From Geobacter sp. (lineage in GTDB: Bacteria; Desulfobacterota; Desulfuromonadia; Geobacterales; Pseudopelobacteraceae), in the NCBI GenBank assembly GCA_009684515.1, contig WKKS01000001.1, positions 248,001-312,000 on the forward strand: 64,000 nucleotides of DNA. The letters run 5' to 3'. This document shows positions 42,201 through 51,255 of this stretch, piece after piece (within the stretch, counting starts at the first letter, position 1; each line of letters starts with the position of its first letter). The notes beneath the pieces are model-generated. The model did not search any database. It saw nothing but the letters and a program-made list of their open reading frames with translations, and was not told where the DNA came from. Both the position numbers and the translations under genes were made by a program.

Positions 42201-43488
42201 CGAATACCCGCTTGAAGATCGTGTTGACGTGCTTTAAGTGATAGTTCAGGTCAAAGGATTCGCGGATTTTGGCTTCGCCCAATGCTCCCACCACTTCCTG
42301 ATCGGCCAGCAGTTCGGTCTGGAAATCCGCGCCCTGCTCCCAGACTTTCATGGCGTTGCGCTGAACAAGGCGATAGGAATCTTCGCGGGAAACACCGGCT
42401 TGAGTAAGATCCAGCAGGATCTTTTGCGAGAAGACCAGTCCCTTCATCTGATTCAGGTTTCTGAGCATGTTTTCGGGATAAACCACCAGGTTTCCGATCA
42501 GACCGTTCAGCCTGCGGAGTGAGAAATCAAGCGCCACGGTGGCATCCGGTGCGATGTAGCGTTCGACCGAGGAGTGCGAAATATCGCGTTCATGCCACAG
42601 CGCCACGTTTTCCAGGGCCGGGATGCAGAGCGAACGGATATAACGGGCCTGTCCGGTCAGGTTTTCAGAAAGGATCGGATTGCGCTTGTGCGGCATGGCC
42701 GAAGAACCTTTTTGCCCCTTGCTGAAGAACTCCTCTGCTTCCAGCACTTCGGTACGCTGCAGATGACGGATCTCGATGGCAATCCGCTCCATTGACGAGG
42801 CGATCAGAGCCAAGGTGCAGAAATACTCGGCATGGCGGTCACGGGGAATGACCTGGGTCGAAACCGGTTCCGGCAGCAGCCCCATTTTCCCACAGACATA
42901 TTCTTCAACGTATGGATCGATGTTGGCAAAGGTTCCGACCGCGCCGGAGATAGCACCGGTGGCGATGTTTTCGCGGGCTGCGGCCAGGCGGACGCGGTTG
43001 CGCTGCATCTCGGCGTAAAAGGAAGCCAGTTTGAGTCCGAATGTTACAGGCTCGGCATGAATGCCGTGTGAACGTCCGATGCAGACGGTATCCTTATGCT
43101 CCAAGGCCCGCTTTTTCAGCGACTCCAGAACCATGTCCATATCAACCAGCAACTCATCGGCGGCCTGTGTCAACTGCACCGACAGACAGGTATCCAGAAC
43201 ATCCGAGGAAGTCATCCCCTGATGGATGAAACGGGCTTCGGGACCGACATATTCGGCAACTGAAGTCAAAAAAGCGATTACGTCATGCTTGACCTCAAGC
43301 TCAATGGCATCGATGCGGGCGATATCGAAATCACCCTTGGCACGGATGATCGGCACGACCTCTTTAGGGATGACCCCCAGCTCGGCCTGGGCTTCGCATG
43401 CCAGTGTTTCAATCTCCAGCCAGATGCGGAAGCGATTTTCGGCAGCCCAGATACGGGCCATTTCAGGTCGGGAATAACGTTCAATCAT
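42193..43488 (-). CDS. purB: Adenylosuccinate lyase
   Basis: 431 residues. Fumarase/aspartase superfamily: RYSRPEMARIWAAENRFRIWLEIE, HDVIAFL, TSSDVLDTCLSVQL, the SRSHGIHAEPVTFG catalytic His motif and the signature GSSAMPHKRNPI (residues about 262-273). Acts twice in purine synthesis (SAICAR and adenylosuccinate cleavage). First gene of the purine block; starts 38 bp after the MBL gene stop. Confidence 0.96.
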   Translation of the reverse strand: MIERYSRPEMARIWAAENRFRIWLEIETLACEAQAELGVIPKEVVPIIRAKGDFDIARIDAIELEVKHDVIAFLTSVAEYVGPEARFIHQGMTSSDVLDTCLSVQLTQAADELLVDMDMVLESLKKRALEHKDTVCIGRSHGIHAEPVTFGLKLASFYAEMQRNRVRLAAARENIATGAISGAVGTFANIDPYVEEYVCGKMGLLPEPVSTQVIPRDRHAEYFCTLALIASSMERIAIEIRHLQRTEVLEAEEFFSKGQKGSSAMPHKRNPILSENLTGQARYIRSLCIPALENVALWHERDISHSSVERYIAPDATVALDFSLRRLNGLIGNLVVYPENMLRNLNQMKGLVFSQKILLDLTQAGVSREDSYRLVQRNAMKVWEQGADFQTELLADQEVVGALGEAKIRESFDLNYHLKHVNTIFKRVFGE

Positions 43489-43526
43489 GCAATAACTCCT
43501 TAATTCAGATGATATGTTTCAATGGA

Positions 43527-44297
43527 TCAGATTTGTATCAATGCGCTGGCATGGAACTGATCGCCGATCACAATCTGCGGGGCGCAAACATTCTGTTCAC
43601 GCAGGAAAGATCCGCTGGTGCGAAGGACGTGGTCAGGATGATTGTTTACCTCGGACAGATGGGCCATCACCAGCAGTTCAAGACCTTCGTGAGCCAGGTC
43701 GTGCAGCAGCGCCAGCGACTCCTCATTGGATAAATGACCATGGCGCGACTTGATGCGCTGTTTCAACTCCCAGGGATAAGGACCGTTCATCAGCATGTCC
43801 AGATCGTGGTTCGATTCCAGATTCAAAGCCCGGCAGCCGCTCAGTTTATCCATCACCAGACGGGTAACAATACCCAGGTCGGTGGCCGAACCGCAGCGTC
43901 CCTCGACCGACTCAACCAGAAAACCGACCGGATCACAACTGTCATGAGTAATGGAGAACGGATCGATACGGCTGCCTCTGAAATCAAAGGCGGTACCGGA
44001 TTCAAATTCGATCACCTGAGTTTTTTTGAAGAGTTTTTCTGATTTGCGATGTACCAGATTGCTGGCAATGACTGGAATTTTGAACTTGCGGGCAAAAGAA
44101 CCGGCACTACGGATATGGTCGATATGCTCGTGCGTCACCAGAACGGCGTGTACTCCAGCGGCATCAATCCCGAGCGATTCCATACGCAACAGCGTTTCCC
44201 GAAGAGACAGTCCGGCGTCGATCAGCAGACGTGTGTCACCACTCTCCAGATAAAGACAGTTACCTTTGCTGCCGCTGGCCAGCGAACAGATTTTCAC
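43527..44297 (-). CDS. MBL-fold metallo-hydrolase (WalJ/YycJ-like)
   Basis: 256 residues. The metal motif THEHIDHI (about 54-61), SLASGSKGNCLYLESGDTRLLIDAGLS at the start and HDSCDPVGFLV, NLESNHDLDMLMNGPYPWELKQRI and RHGHLSNEESLALL further on match the YycJ/WalJ subgroup, single-strand exonuclease-like proteins involved in genome maintenance in Gram-positives. GTG start. Upstream of purB on the same strand. Confidence 0.9.
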   Translation of the reverse strand: MKICSLASGSKGNCLYLESGDTRLLIDAGLSLRETLLRMESLGIDAAGVHAVLVTHEHIDHIRSAGSFARKFKIPVIASNLVHRKSEKLFKKTQVIEFESGTAFDFRGSRIDPFSITHDSCDPVGFLVESVEGRCGSATDLGIVTRLVMDKLSGCRALNLESNHDLDMLMNGPYPWELKQRIKSRHGHLSNEESLALLHDLAHEGLELLVMAHLSEVNNHPDHVLRTSGSFLREQNVCAPQIVIGDQFHASALIQI

Positions 44298-44476
44298 ACA
44301 GGCTCCAGGAAATGCGGGTTGATGGTACTTAGATGCAACAATCGAATATTACAAGGATTTAACAGGCTATATTCAAGCGCTTCGGCGCATTATGCGGCAC
44401 AACAGTAAGCTGTATATATACTACGAAGCAGGCTTGAGTTTCAAGGCTAATCGTCGGCAAGCACCCGGTTCGATTT

Positions 44477-44758
44477 TCAGATTTCGGAAATATCCGCAGC
44501 GATGATCTCCAGATCGGACCAACTTTCGTAGATCCATTCTTCAACCTTTTCCAGCGCCTGACGAGGTATATTTTTGTCCGGACTGACGGTCACAAAGCCC
44601 AACACCGCCACGGACACATTGTCTTGACGGTCAACCTCGGCACAGGCCACATTAAATCTGTTGCGGGCTCTCCCCAGAATACTTTTGACTATGCCGCGCT
44701 TCTCCTTGAGGGAACGGGATGGGAGGGAAAGATGTATTTCGAGGCAGTAGATGAACAT
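44477..44758 (-). CDS. DUF503 domain protein
   Basis: 93 residues. The family pattern is plain: MFIYCLEIHLSLPSRSLKEKRGIVKSILGRARNRFNVACAEVDRQD, ending in a ferredoxin-like fold. Members are often found next to rbfA and infB or with translation genes; here it follows asnS by 3 bp. Function unknown. Confidence 0.9.
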   Translation of the reverse strand: MFIYCLEIHLSLPSRSLKEKRGIVKSILGRARNRFNVACAEVDRQDNVSVAVLGFVTVSPDKNIPRQALEKVEEWIYESWSDLEIIAADISEI

Positions 44759-44761
44759 TGT

Positions 44762-46141
44762 TCAAAACTCGGCATGCCTTGGTGTACGCGGAAACGGTAT
44801 CACATCCCGAATATTCTCCATGCCGGACAGGTACATCACCAGCCGCTCGAAACCCAGCCCGAATCCGGCGTGCGGGCAGCTCCCCCAGCGACGGCTGTCC
44901 AGATACCACCAGAGCGGCTCCTGGGCAATCCCCATCTCCGTCATGCGCCGGGTCAAACGGTCCAGGCGCTCTTCGCGCTGACTGCCTCCGATGATCTCGC
45001 CAACCTTGGGGACAAGCAGATCCATAGCCGCCACAGTACGACCATCGTCATTTTGCCGCATGTAAAAGGCCTTGATGTCCTTGGGGTAATTCAGGATGAA
45101 AGCCGGCCCGCCGACGATTTGCTCCGTGATGTAGCGTTCATGCTCGGTCTGCAGATCCAGCCCCCACTCCACCGGATAATTGAAGGTGGCGCCGCTTTTC
45201 TGAAGCAACCTGATGGCCTCATCGTATTCGATCCGCTCAAAATCGGCATCAGCCACGGATCGAACCCTCTCCAGCAGCCCCTTTTCAATCTGCTTGTCGA
45301 AAAACGACATTTCCTCGCTGCATTCTTCCAAAGCAACACGACAGAGGTAGCGCACAAACCGCTCGGCCAGCTCCGCATCGTCAGCAAGATCGGCAAAAGC
45401 CATTTCAGGCTCAATCATCCAGAATTCCGAGGCATGCCGGGCGGTGTTCGAGTTCTCGGCCCGAAAAGTAGGACCAAAGGTGTAGATATCCCCAAAAGCC
45501 GTGGCAAACATCTCGCCTTCCAACTGTCCACTGACAGTCAGACCGGTCTTCTGACCGAAAAAATCCTGGCTATAGTCGATCTTCCCTTCAACCATGGGAG
45601 GATTAGCGGCATCCAGGGTCGAGACGTGAAACAGCTCGCCAGCACCCTCACAGTCGCTGGCAGTGATGATCGGCGTATGTACGTATAGAAAGTTCCGCTC
45701 GGCGAAGAAACGGTGAATAGCCTGGGCCAGCTTCGACCTCAAACGGAAAACAGCCCCATAAGTGTTTGTTCTTGGACGGAGGTGGGCAATTGTGCGTAAA
45801 TATTCAAAAGTATGTCGTTTTTTCTGTAACGGATAACTTTCATCGGCATAACCGATAACTTCGACAGCAATTGCCTTTAACTCATATTTTTGGCCGGCGG
45901 ACGGTGATTCAACCAGCTCTCCGGTTACTCTGACGGCACTGCCGGTGCCGACCCGGCTGAGTTCTTCGAAGTTGGCCAAACCGGACTCTGCCACGATCTG
46001 CATGCCATCCACGCTTGATCCATCGTTTAATACAATAAAAGCTATTTCTTTTGACAATCTCAGTGATCTAACCCAGCCGGAAACCGTATATCCTGAGCCT
46101 GACACACCGCACCGCAGCAGTTCCTTGATTCGTGTCCTCAT
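44762..46141 (-). CDS. asnS: Asparaginyl-tRNA synthetase
   Basis: 459 residues, class IIb. N-terminal OB-fold anticodon-binding domain (VSGWVRSLRLSKEIAFIVLNDGSS), then the aminoacylation core with motif 2 FGPTFRAENSNTARHASEFWMIEPEMAF and motif 3 GFGLGFERLVMYLSGMENIRDVIPFPRTP. FRAENSNTxRHxxEF is the AsnRS rather than AspRS pattern. AGGAGTG upstream of the ATG. First gene of the leftward group asnS-DUF503. Confidence 0.96.
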   Translation of the reverse strand: MRTRIKELLRCGVSGSGYTVSGWVRSLRLSKEIAFIVLNDGSSVDGMQIVAESGLANFEELSRVGTGSAVRVTGELVESPSAGQKYELKAIAVEVIGYADESYPLQKKRHTFEYLRTIAHLRPRTNTYGAVFRLRSKLAQAIHRFFAERNFLYVHTPIITASDCEGAGELFHVSTLDAANPPMVEGKIDYSQDFFGQKTGLTVSGQLEGEMFATAFGDIYTFGPTFRAENSNTARHASEFWMIEPEMAFADLADDAELAERFVRYLCRVALEECSEEMSFFDKQIEKGLLERVRSVADADFERIEYDEAIRLLQKSGATFNYPVEWGLDLQTEHERYITEQIVGGPAFILNYPKDIKAFYMRQNDDGRTVAAMDLLVPKVGEIIGGSQREERLDRLTRRMTEMGIAQEPLWWYLDSRRWGSCPHAGFGLGFERLVMYLSGMENIRDVIPFPRTPRHAEF

Positions 46142-46250
46142 TGCACACTCCTGAATTGATTATAGGTGCGGATGATACGTGTAATCGGGCAACAGATGCA
46201 AGCGGCTTGTTTGTTTGACCTTGTTCGCTGCGCTATGGTAGAAGGGAAAT

Positions 46251-46625
46251 ATGAAGCGTATAATCACATGCCTGTTCTGCTTGGCTTTAGTGACGCAACC
46301 TGTTTGGGCCGGCAACAGTGAATCTGTTTTTGGCGGAGTTGGGATTGATGGTGTTCCGCTGAAAAATGGACAGATCGAAGTCAGACAGATCGTTAATGGC
46401 AGCCCGGCACATCAGGCCGGCATCAGAACCGGTGACATCATAACTCATATAGACGGCAAGCCGACAATGGGGAGTGATTTTACCAGTATGGTTCAAAAAC
46501 GGCTGAGAGGGGTATCAGGCACACCGGTAGTGCTTAAAGTGACGCATGCCGGAGAAGAGAAACCTTTGACATTCAAATTAATACGCCGACAAATCGTGGT
46601 CGTCCCGAACAAGGAGAAAAAATGA
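46251..46625 (+). CDS. Exported PDZ-domain protein
   Basis: 124 residues. Signal peptide (MKRIITCLFCLALVTQPVWA), then one PDZ domain (residues about 25-115: VFGGVGIDGVPLKNGQIEVRQIVNGSPAHQAGIRTGDIITHIDGKP). No protease domain, so a stand-alone binding module in the periplasm. Overlaps the next gene by four bases (ATGA). Confidence 0.87.
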   Translation: MKRIITCLFCLALVTQPVWAGNSESVFGGVGIDGVPLKNGQIEVRQIVNGSPAHQAGIRTGDIITHIDGKPTMGSDFTSMVQKRLRGVSGTPVVLKVTHAGEEKPLTFKLIRRQIVVVPNKEKK

Positions 46626-47005
46626 AATCCAAATTATTACTGATTGCAGCAGCACTACTACTGGCCGCCACTGCATCATTCGCCGCAGCAGACACTCCCC
46701 GCCAGAGCACACTCAATCCGGCCAAAGCGGAGGCGGCAAAGAAGTTCCCCCAGATCGTACTGTACTCGGTCGCCTGGTGCCCGCATTGCCGGGAAGCCAA
46801 GGAGTATCTGACAGCAAACGAGATTCCGTTCATCAACCGGGATGTGGAGGTTGATGCCAAAGCCATGGCAGATTTGACGGGGAAATATGAGAGCAACGGT
46901 GTTCCGGTGATTGTATTCGGCAGCGGCAAAAAAGAGGTGGTTTTAAAAGGTTTTTCCCCTGAGCTGTTCCAGGAGCATCTGAAGAAGGCAAGAAACAAAA
47001 AATAG
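46622..47005 (+). CDS. Exported glutaredoxin-like protein with CPHC motif
   Basis: 127 residues. Signal peptide cut near AFA (residue 21). Thioredoxin fold from residue 43 with the active site WCPHC, as in NrdH/glutaredoxin-like proteins, and the cis-proline segment NGVPVIVFGSGKK. CPHC is also the DsbA motif. Periplasmic disulfide exchange is likely; co-translated with the PDZ protein, suggesting shared clients. Convergent with rluB. Confidence 0.86.
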   Translation: MKSKLLLIAAALLLAATASFAAADTPRQSTLNPAKAEAAKKFPQIVLYSVAWCPHCREAKEYLTANEIPFINRDVEVDAKAMADLTGKYESNGVPVIVFGSGKKEVVLKGFSPELFQEHLKKARNKK

Positions 47006-47049
47006 TTACGCCCCCACCCTCTTGACGGGGGTGGGTGGCTCTGCAAATT

Positions 47050-47985
47050 TCAGCTTTTTTTAGGCATCCTGCGACTTCCCTCTGTTTTAGTTGTACTTGG
47101 TTTTCGTCCCTGTCCAGTTCCCGCATGGCCACGACCCTCAGAGTTTTTAACTCCTCGCTGCGAATCGCCGCCCGCTGCACTGCCCGGACTTTTCGGGATA
47201 TGCGCGCGCTGCTGTTTTTCGTGTGATCGCCCCTCGCCCGCTTTTACACCCCGGGATGACGCCGTCTTTGGCGGTAATCCGGATAGTTCCTGTACTTCGG
47301 CATCAGTCAGGTAACGATACTGGCCGTCCCTGATACTGCCGAGCGACAAGGTGCCGTAGCGGATTCTTTTCAGACGCACAACCGACAGGCTGACCGCCTC
47401 ACACATGCGTCGCACCTGGCGGTTACGGCCTTCGTGGATAGTGACCGAGATCCAGTCGTTCTGCTCGCCGCTTTTTATCAATTCCACAACAGCCGGAGCG
47501 GTTTTGCCATCCTCCAGCTCGACACCATCCGCCATACGCTTCAACTGCTGATCCATCACTTTGCCGCGCACTCTGACATGATATTCCTTCTCCACCTCAT
47601 GACGCGGATGCATCAGACGATTGGCCCACTCGCCATCGTTGGTCAGCAGCAGAAGCCCTTCTGTGTTGTAATCCAGCCTCCCTACCGGATAAACACGCTC
47701 CGGCACATCTTTAAGCAATTCGGTCACCAACCTCCGTCCCCGCTCGTCTTTAAGGGCAGTGATGTAACCAGTCGGCTTGTTGAGCAGAATGTAAAGTCGT
47801 TGTTCACTGATTCTGAGCGGCTTGCCATTGACAGCTATCAGATCGGTTTCGGGGTCGGCTTTTGAACCGAGTTCGGTTACTACGACACCATTGACGGTTA
47901 CCTGTCCATTCACGATCAGCTCTTCTGAGGCGCGACGCGAGGTGATACCGGCGGCGGAAATAATTTTTTGCAGACGTTCAAGCAT
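47050..47985 (-). CDS. rluB: 23S rRNA pseudouridine synthase, RluB/RsuA family
   Basis: 311 residues from ATG 47985 (GAGAG upstream; a TTG four codons earlier is in frame). S4 domain ERLQKIISAAGITSRRASEELIVNGQVTVNG, catalytic VGRLDYNTEGLLLLTNDGE with the active Asp, and GRNRQVRRMCEAVSLSV. After the enzymatic core there is an unusual 70-residue low-complexity tail rich in Gly, Ser, Lys, Arg (about residues 240-311), likely disordered and RNA-binding. Confidence 0.93.
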   Translation of the reverse strand: MLERLQKIISAAGITSRRASEELIVNGQVTVNGVVVTELGSKADPETDLIAVNGKPLRISEQRLYILLNKPTGYITALKDERGRRLVTELLKDVPERVYPVGRLDYNTEGLLLLTNDGEWANRLMHPRHEVEKEYHVRVRGKVMDQQLKRMADGVELEDGKTAPAVVELIKSGEQNDWISVTIHEGRNRQVRRMCEAVSLSVVRLKRIRYGTLSLGSIRDGQYRYLTDAEVQELSGLPPKTASSRGVKAGEGRSHEKQQRAHIPKSPGSAAGGDSQRGVKNSEGRGHAGTGQGRKPSTTKTEGSRRMPKKS

Positions 47986-48081
47986 GTTTTCTCTCAATTC
48001 TAATTAATAGGGTAGATATTACAATGGGTGGGATAGCGCTATATGTCAACAATTGGAATCAATCTCAATCCGGGGCGAGTA

Positions 48082-49050
48082 TCAGGCTCCCCGCCTCATC
48101 ATGTGAAACTGCCCGGCGGTATTGAGCGCAATTGCGGCGTGGTTGGCGAGGGTTGCAATAAATTCACAGTCCGTATCGCTGAATACATCACCCTCTTTTC
48201 TGCCACAGATATTCACAACTCCAGCCACTTTATCCTTTATCCTGAGCGGGAAAGAAATACTGCCGGGAATTGCAAAAAGTTCACCATCCAGGTCTTCCTC
48301 TTCGAGGTATTTGCTGTATTTTGAAACATCATCAACATCAATCCGCAAAGCCTTATTACTGGAGGCAACCAACCCGGAAATACCGCGGTCACAGGGCAAT
48401 CTGAATTTCCTGGCGGTTTCATGGCTAACGCCAACGGTGAATTTCATCAGGAAATGACCGCCGGTTTTGTCCAACAGGAGCAGATAACCTTTGTGAGCAT
48501 TTAGTTGTTCGACCGCTTTTTCAACCAGCATCCGCAGAATATCCCCGACATCCAGGGTGGACGAAATCAGGCTGAAGAGGCGGTTGGTGGTTTTCATCAT
48601 TTCCAGCGCTTCCCGCAGTTTTCTGTTTTTCAAAGACAATTCTGCCACAAGGCGTTCATTCCGCTGTTGAAGACCCTTTTTCTCAAGGGTTCGATCCACA
48701 ACATTGTAGAGAATGTTTTCGTCGTCGATCGGTTTCACCAGATAATCGTAGGCACCGAATCGGAGCGCCCTGATGGTGGTAAAGGAGGACGAAGTACTGG
48801 AGATGACAATCACGTCAATATAAGGCTTGCTCTCCTTCATCAACTTGAGGAGATTGAGGCCACTCATACCGGGAAGAATAATGTCTGTGAAAACCAGGTC
48901 AAACTCTTCTTTCAGAAAGATCCTGATAGCGTCCTCGGCAGATTCACACTGGGTTACACGATAGCCTTTTCTTAAAAGCAGGTCGCTGATTGCCTTAAGA
49001 ATAGTCGGTGAATCATCCACAACCAGGATATGAGGCGCATCACTCTTCAA
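48082..49050 (-). CDS. Response regulator with C-terminal GAF domain
   Basis: About 322 residues from the TTG at 49050, which has GGGGAG ten bases upstream; the frame is open to a TTG at 49116. Receiver domain with VVDDSP, phospho-acceptor Asp in DLVFTDIILPGMSG, Thr/Ser in VIVISSTSSSF and Lys in YLVKPIDDE. A linker coiled coil (LEKKGLQQRNERLVAELSLKNRKLREALEMM) leads to a GAF domain (RLFSLISSTLDVGDILRMLVEKAVEQLNAHKGYLLLL). No output domain beyond GAF, so signalling may be by protein contact. Upstream neighbour is the Crp/Fnr gene, 92 bp away. Confidence 0.9.
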   Translation of the reverse strand: MKSDAPHILVVDDSPTILKAISDLLLRKGYRVTQCESAEDAIRIFLKEEFDLVFTDIILPGMSGLNLLKLMKESKPYIDVIVISSTSSSFTTIRALRFGAYDYLVKPIDDENILYNVVDRTLEKKGLQQRNERLVAELSLKNRKLREALEMMKTTNRLFSLISSTLDVGDILRMLVEKAVEQLNAHKGYLLLLDKTGGHFLMKFTVGVSHETARKFRLPCDRGISGLVASSNKALRIDVDDVSKYSKYLEEEDLDGELFAIPGSISFPLRIKDKVAGVVNICGRKEGDVFSDTDCEFIATLANHAAIALNTAGQFHMMRRGA

Positions 49051-49141
49051 GAAAACCGCTCTCCCCGCAGATTTTATATGGGACAAGAAGTGCGAATGGT
49101 AATCGATTAGCGCCAAAAATGCAATCTATGTCACTTAACAG

Positions 49142-49885
49142 TCAGTGACCATTGCTATCCGCATATAACATCTTATAAAGATCGGACTTTTCATATTTGT
49201 CAAAAAATGTCGGAGTCAGCTTGAAACGCCGGCCATCCATCACTATTTCGTGATGATCTCTCATTTTCCTGAGTACCCTGGTTACAGTTTCGCGCGTAAT
49301 ATGAACACGGTCAGCGATACTTTGATGCGAAAAGGTTGAATTAATTATCACACCGTTGGCGTCCTGAATCCCCAGGGTTTTGCTGTAGTGCGCCAGAGTG
49401 GCTCTGACCTTTGATTCCGCATCGTTAATCCCGATGATGGTGTGAAACAGCCAACTTTCCCGCAATCTACCGCACAGCATCTCTATCACCTTCAGCAAAG
49501 TTTTCCTGTTATCCAGAAAAAATTCATCAAACACACTCTTGGTAATCAAAAGCACCTGACACGGTTCCGTTGCAATGACAGTTGCGGAATCAGTTTTGCC
49601 ATCCAGCAGCCCCATATCGCCAAAATAATCACCCCGATGACGGAGAGCCATGACCCTTTCCTGACCATCGTGGGTAATGCAGACCACCCTGACCTGCCCT
49701 TTGAGGACAACATACATCTGCTGAATTTCTTCATCCGCCATGATAATGATTTCGTCCTTGTGATAGCCATAAACATTGGTTTTGTCCAGCAATGCAGATA
49801 AATCCTGATCGCTCAGACTTGCAAACAATGGAACAGCGCCAAGAATTTTCTTCCCAAGCTCCGGCTCTATTTTTTTTCTGATCAT
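49142..49885 (-). CDS. Crp/Fnr family transcriptional regulator
   Basis: 247 residues. Cyclic-nucleotide-binding beta-roll (residues about 15-135: IIIMADEEIQQMYVVLKGQVRVV; MALRHRGDYFGDMGLLDGKTDSATVIA) and C-terminal HTH_Crp (TFSHQSIADRVHITRETVTRVLRKM). FNR-type Fe-S cysteines are absent; only two scattered Cys occur. The effector is unknown. GGGAGG ribosome-binding site. Confidence 0.92.
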   Translation of the reverse strand: MIRKKIEPELGKKILGAVPLFASLSDQDLSALLDKTNVYGYHKDEIIIMADEEIQQMYVVLKGQVRVVCITHDGQERVMALRHRGDYFGDMGLLDGKTDSATVIATEPCQVLLITKSVFDEFFLDNRKTLLKVIEMLCGRLRESWLFHTIIGINDAESKVRATLAHYSKTLGIQDANGVIINSTFSHQSIADRVHITRETVTRVLRKMRDHHEIVMDGRRFKLTPTFFDKYEKSDLYKMLYADSNGH

Positions 49886-50020
49886 ACCGCCTCCCGCTCA
49901 GTCCGACCACGACACCTGCTGCACAGATCGATGAACATAAACAAATTTATTGTTGCTAATATACACGTGTCGTTGTATGTAGTCACTATCCGAAACAAGA
50001 AACGCACAAAGGAGAAAGAA

Positions 50021-50287
50021 ATGTTCGAATCAGCTCTTGCATCCGGTCTCTTAACACTCGTAGTCATTGTAGCGTTCATGGTTGCTTGTCCCGTATTGTG
50101 TATCCTGTTTTCAATTTTTTCGGACAGTATCAACATCAACGGCAGTTTTGAAAAAATCGGTGATAGCCTGGTAAGCCTGGTTTTTCTTCCAATTGTACTT
50201 TTCTTCAAAATAATCGACACGATAACATCACCATTCATTGAGCCAAGCATGAAAGAAGCCATTGAGAACAGAAACAGCATGAGGTAG
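50021..50287 (+). CDS. Small two-helix membrane protein of unknown function
   Basis: 88 residues from ATG 50021, which has AAAGGAG upstream (an earlier in-frame ATG at 49931 has none). Hydrophobic helices at about 6-33 and 51-73, with a polar loop (SDSININGSFEKIGDSLV) and a charged C-terminus. No recognised family. A strong inverted repeat lies 90 bases past its stop. Confidence 0.6.
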   Translation: MFESALASGLLTLVVIVAFMVACPVLCILFSIFSDSININGSFEKIGDSLVSLVFLPIVLFFKIIDTITSPFIEPSMKEAIENRNSMR

Positions 50288-50375
50288 TAAGTGGCTTCTA
50301 GTATAGAAGTATACGCTACACGAAATGCCCAAAGTTAAACCAGCCTTATTCTGCATGAAGCAGGTATTCAACATG

Positions 50376-50406
50376 ATGGGCCAGTCGAAAAAACCGACTG
50401 GCCCAT
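50376..50406. terminator. Stem-loop downstream of the small membrane protein gene
   Basis: A perfect 12-bp inverted repeat, ATGGGCCAGTCG (50376-50387) and CGACTGGCCCAT (50395-50406), around an A-rich 7-base loop. No long T-run follows, so termination efficiency is uncertain, but position and stability fit a 3'-end structure. Confidence 0.6.
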
Positions 50407-50540
50407 TTGGTACAACCAATTAAAACCGCAGTTTTACCAATCCCAACTCATCATTCAACTTGCCGTAAAAAATGTATGTTCAATATCAACTTCACCACGT
50501 AGGCAACCTCTAAACGTTATAACACCCCTCATAAAGTAGA

Positions 50541-51215
50541 TTAGTAGTTGACAGTGCCCTCTCTGCCCATGGTGCGCCTCAACAAAACTGCAACGCCTCC
50601 GATCGCCAACGACAGGATGATCACGCAAAAGGCGATGATTGTGCGCTTCATGGTGGTAAGGGATTTTTGCAGAAGTTCCTCTGACAGTCCAATATCCAGC
50701 GTACCAAGCACTTTCTGCTCGCCGGAATGGAAGTGGCAGGAAGCGGTTGAACAGTCAGTTTCGTTGTAGATCGGGGCGGTTATGGCCAGCACATGCTTGC
50801 CACGTTCATTGATAAATCGCCGGGCCTGCTCCATTCGCCCCATTCTTGTAGCGACAACCGGACCGGCGTGGCAGACGACACATCCGGCTGTATTTTTATC
50901 GACAAAATGACGGACTTCTTCATGTTTAGAGGAAAACATGATCAACCCTTTTTTGTTGAAAATCCGCACATGCTCCACACTCTCCCGCTCTCCGATATTG
51001 CTGATGATGTTGGCAAGTGTTACCCGGTCGTCCTTTAGCATTGCATATCTGGCAGACTTGACGATGGTGTCGGCCAGGTCGATTTCGTGCTGTATGGTGT
51101 CGTTGATCATGTTGGTTTTGATCACCGAATACAAAAAAACGCTGCTGGTTACCACGACGCAAAAAATCAGCATCGAAACAGAGGTCACACTATTTTTCGA
51201 AGCGCCCACGCTCAT
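50541..51215 (-). CDS. Membrane-anchored periplasmic c-heme-binding sensor without output domain
   Basis: 224 residues. Membrane helices at about 12-32 and 192-213 bracket a periplasmic domain. It contains a canonical CxxCH heme site at 112-116 (CVVCH) and a second, irregular CxxxxCH site at 155-161 (CSTASCH). The fold pattern (LADTIVKSARYAMLKDDRVTLANIISNIGERESVEHVRIFNKKG) is that of Geobacter periplasmic PAS/cache-type heme sensors normally joined to histidine kinases or chemoreceptors. Here the protein stops ten residues after helix 2, with no HAMP, kinase or MCP domain, and none is encoded next door. It could act through another membrane protein, such as the divergent symporter-phosphatase. 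Confidence 0.85.
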   Translation of the reverse strand: MSVGASKNSVTSVSMLIFCVVVTSSVFLYSVIKTNMINDTIQHEIDLADTIVKSARYAMLKDDRVTLANIISNIGERESVEHVRIFNKKGLIMFSSKHEEVRHFVDKNTAGCVVCHAGPVVATRMGRMEQARRFINERGKHVLAITAPIYNETDCSTASCHFHSGEQKVLGTLDIGLSEELLQKSLTTMKRTIIAFCVIILSLAIGGVAVLLRRTMGREGTVNY

Positions 51216-51255
51216 TTCAATGCACCTTCACATTTGTTTGAAACCTTTACAGCGC

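Noticed and set aside
47008..47035. Strong terminator between the CPHC protein gene and rluB
   Set aside because: CCCACCC and GGGTGGG can pair, but only as a 7-bp stem with a long loop and no T-run directly after it, so I do not list it as a feature.
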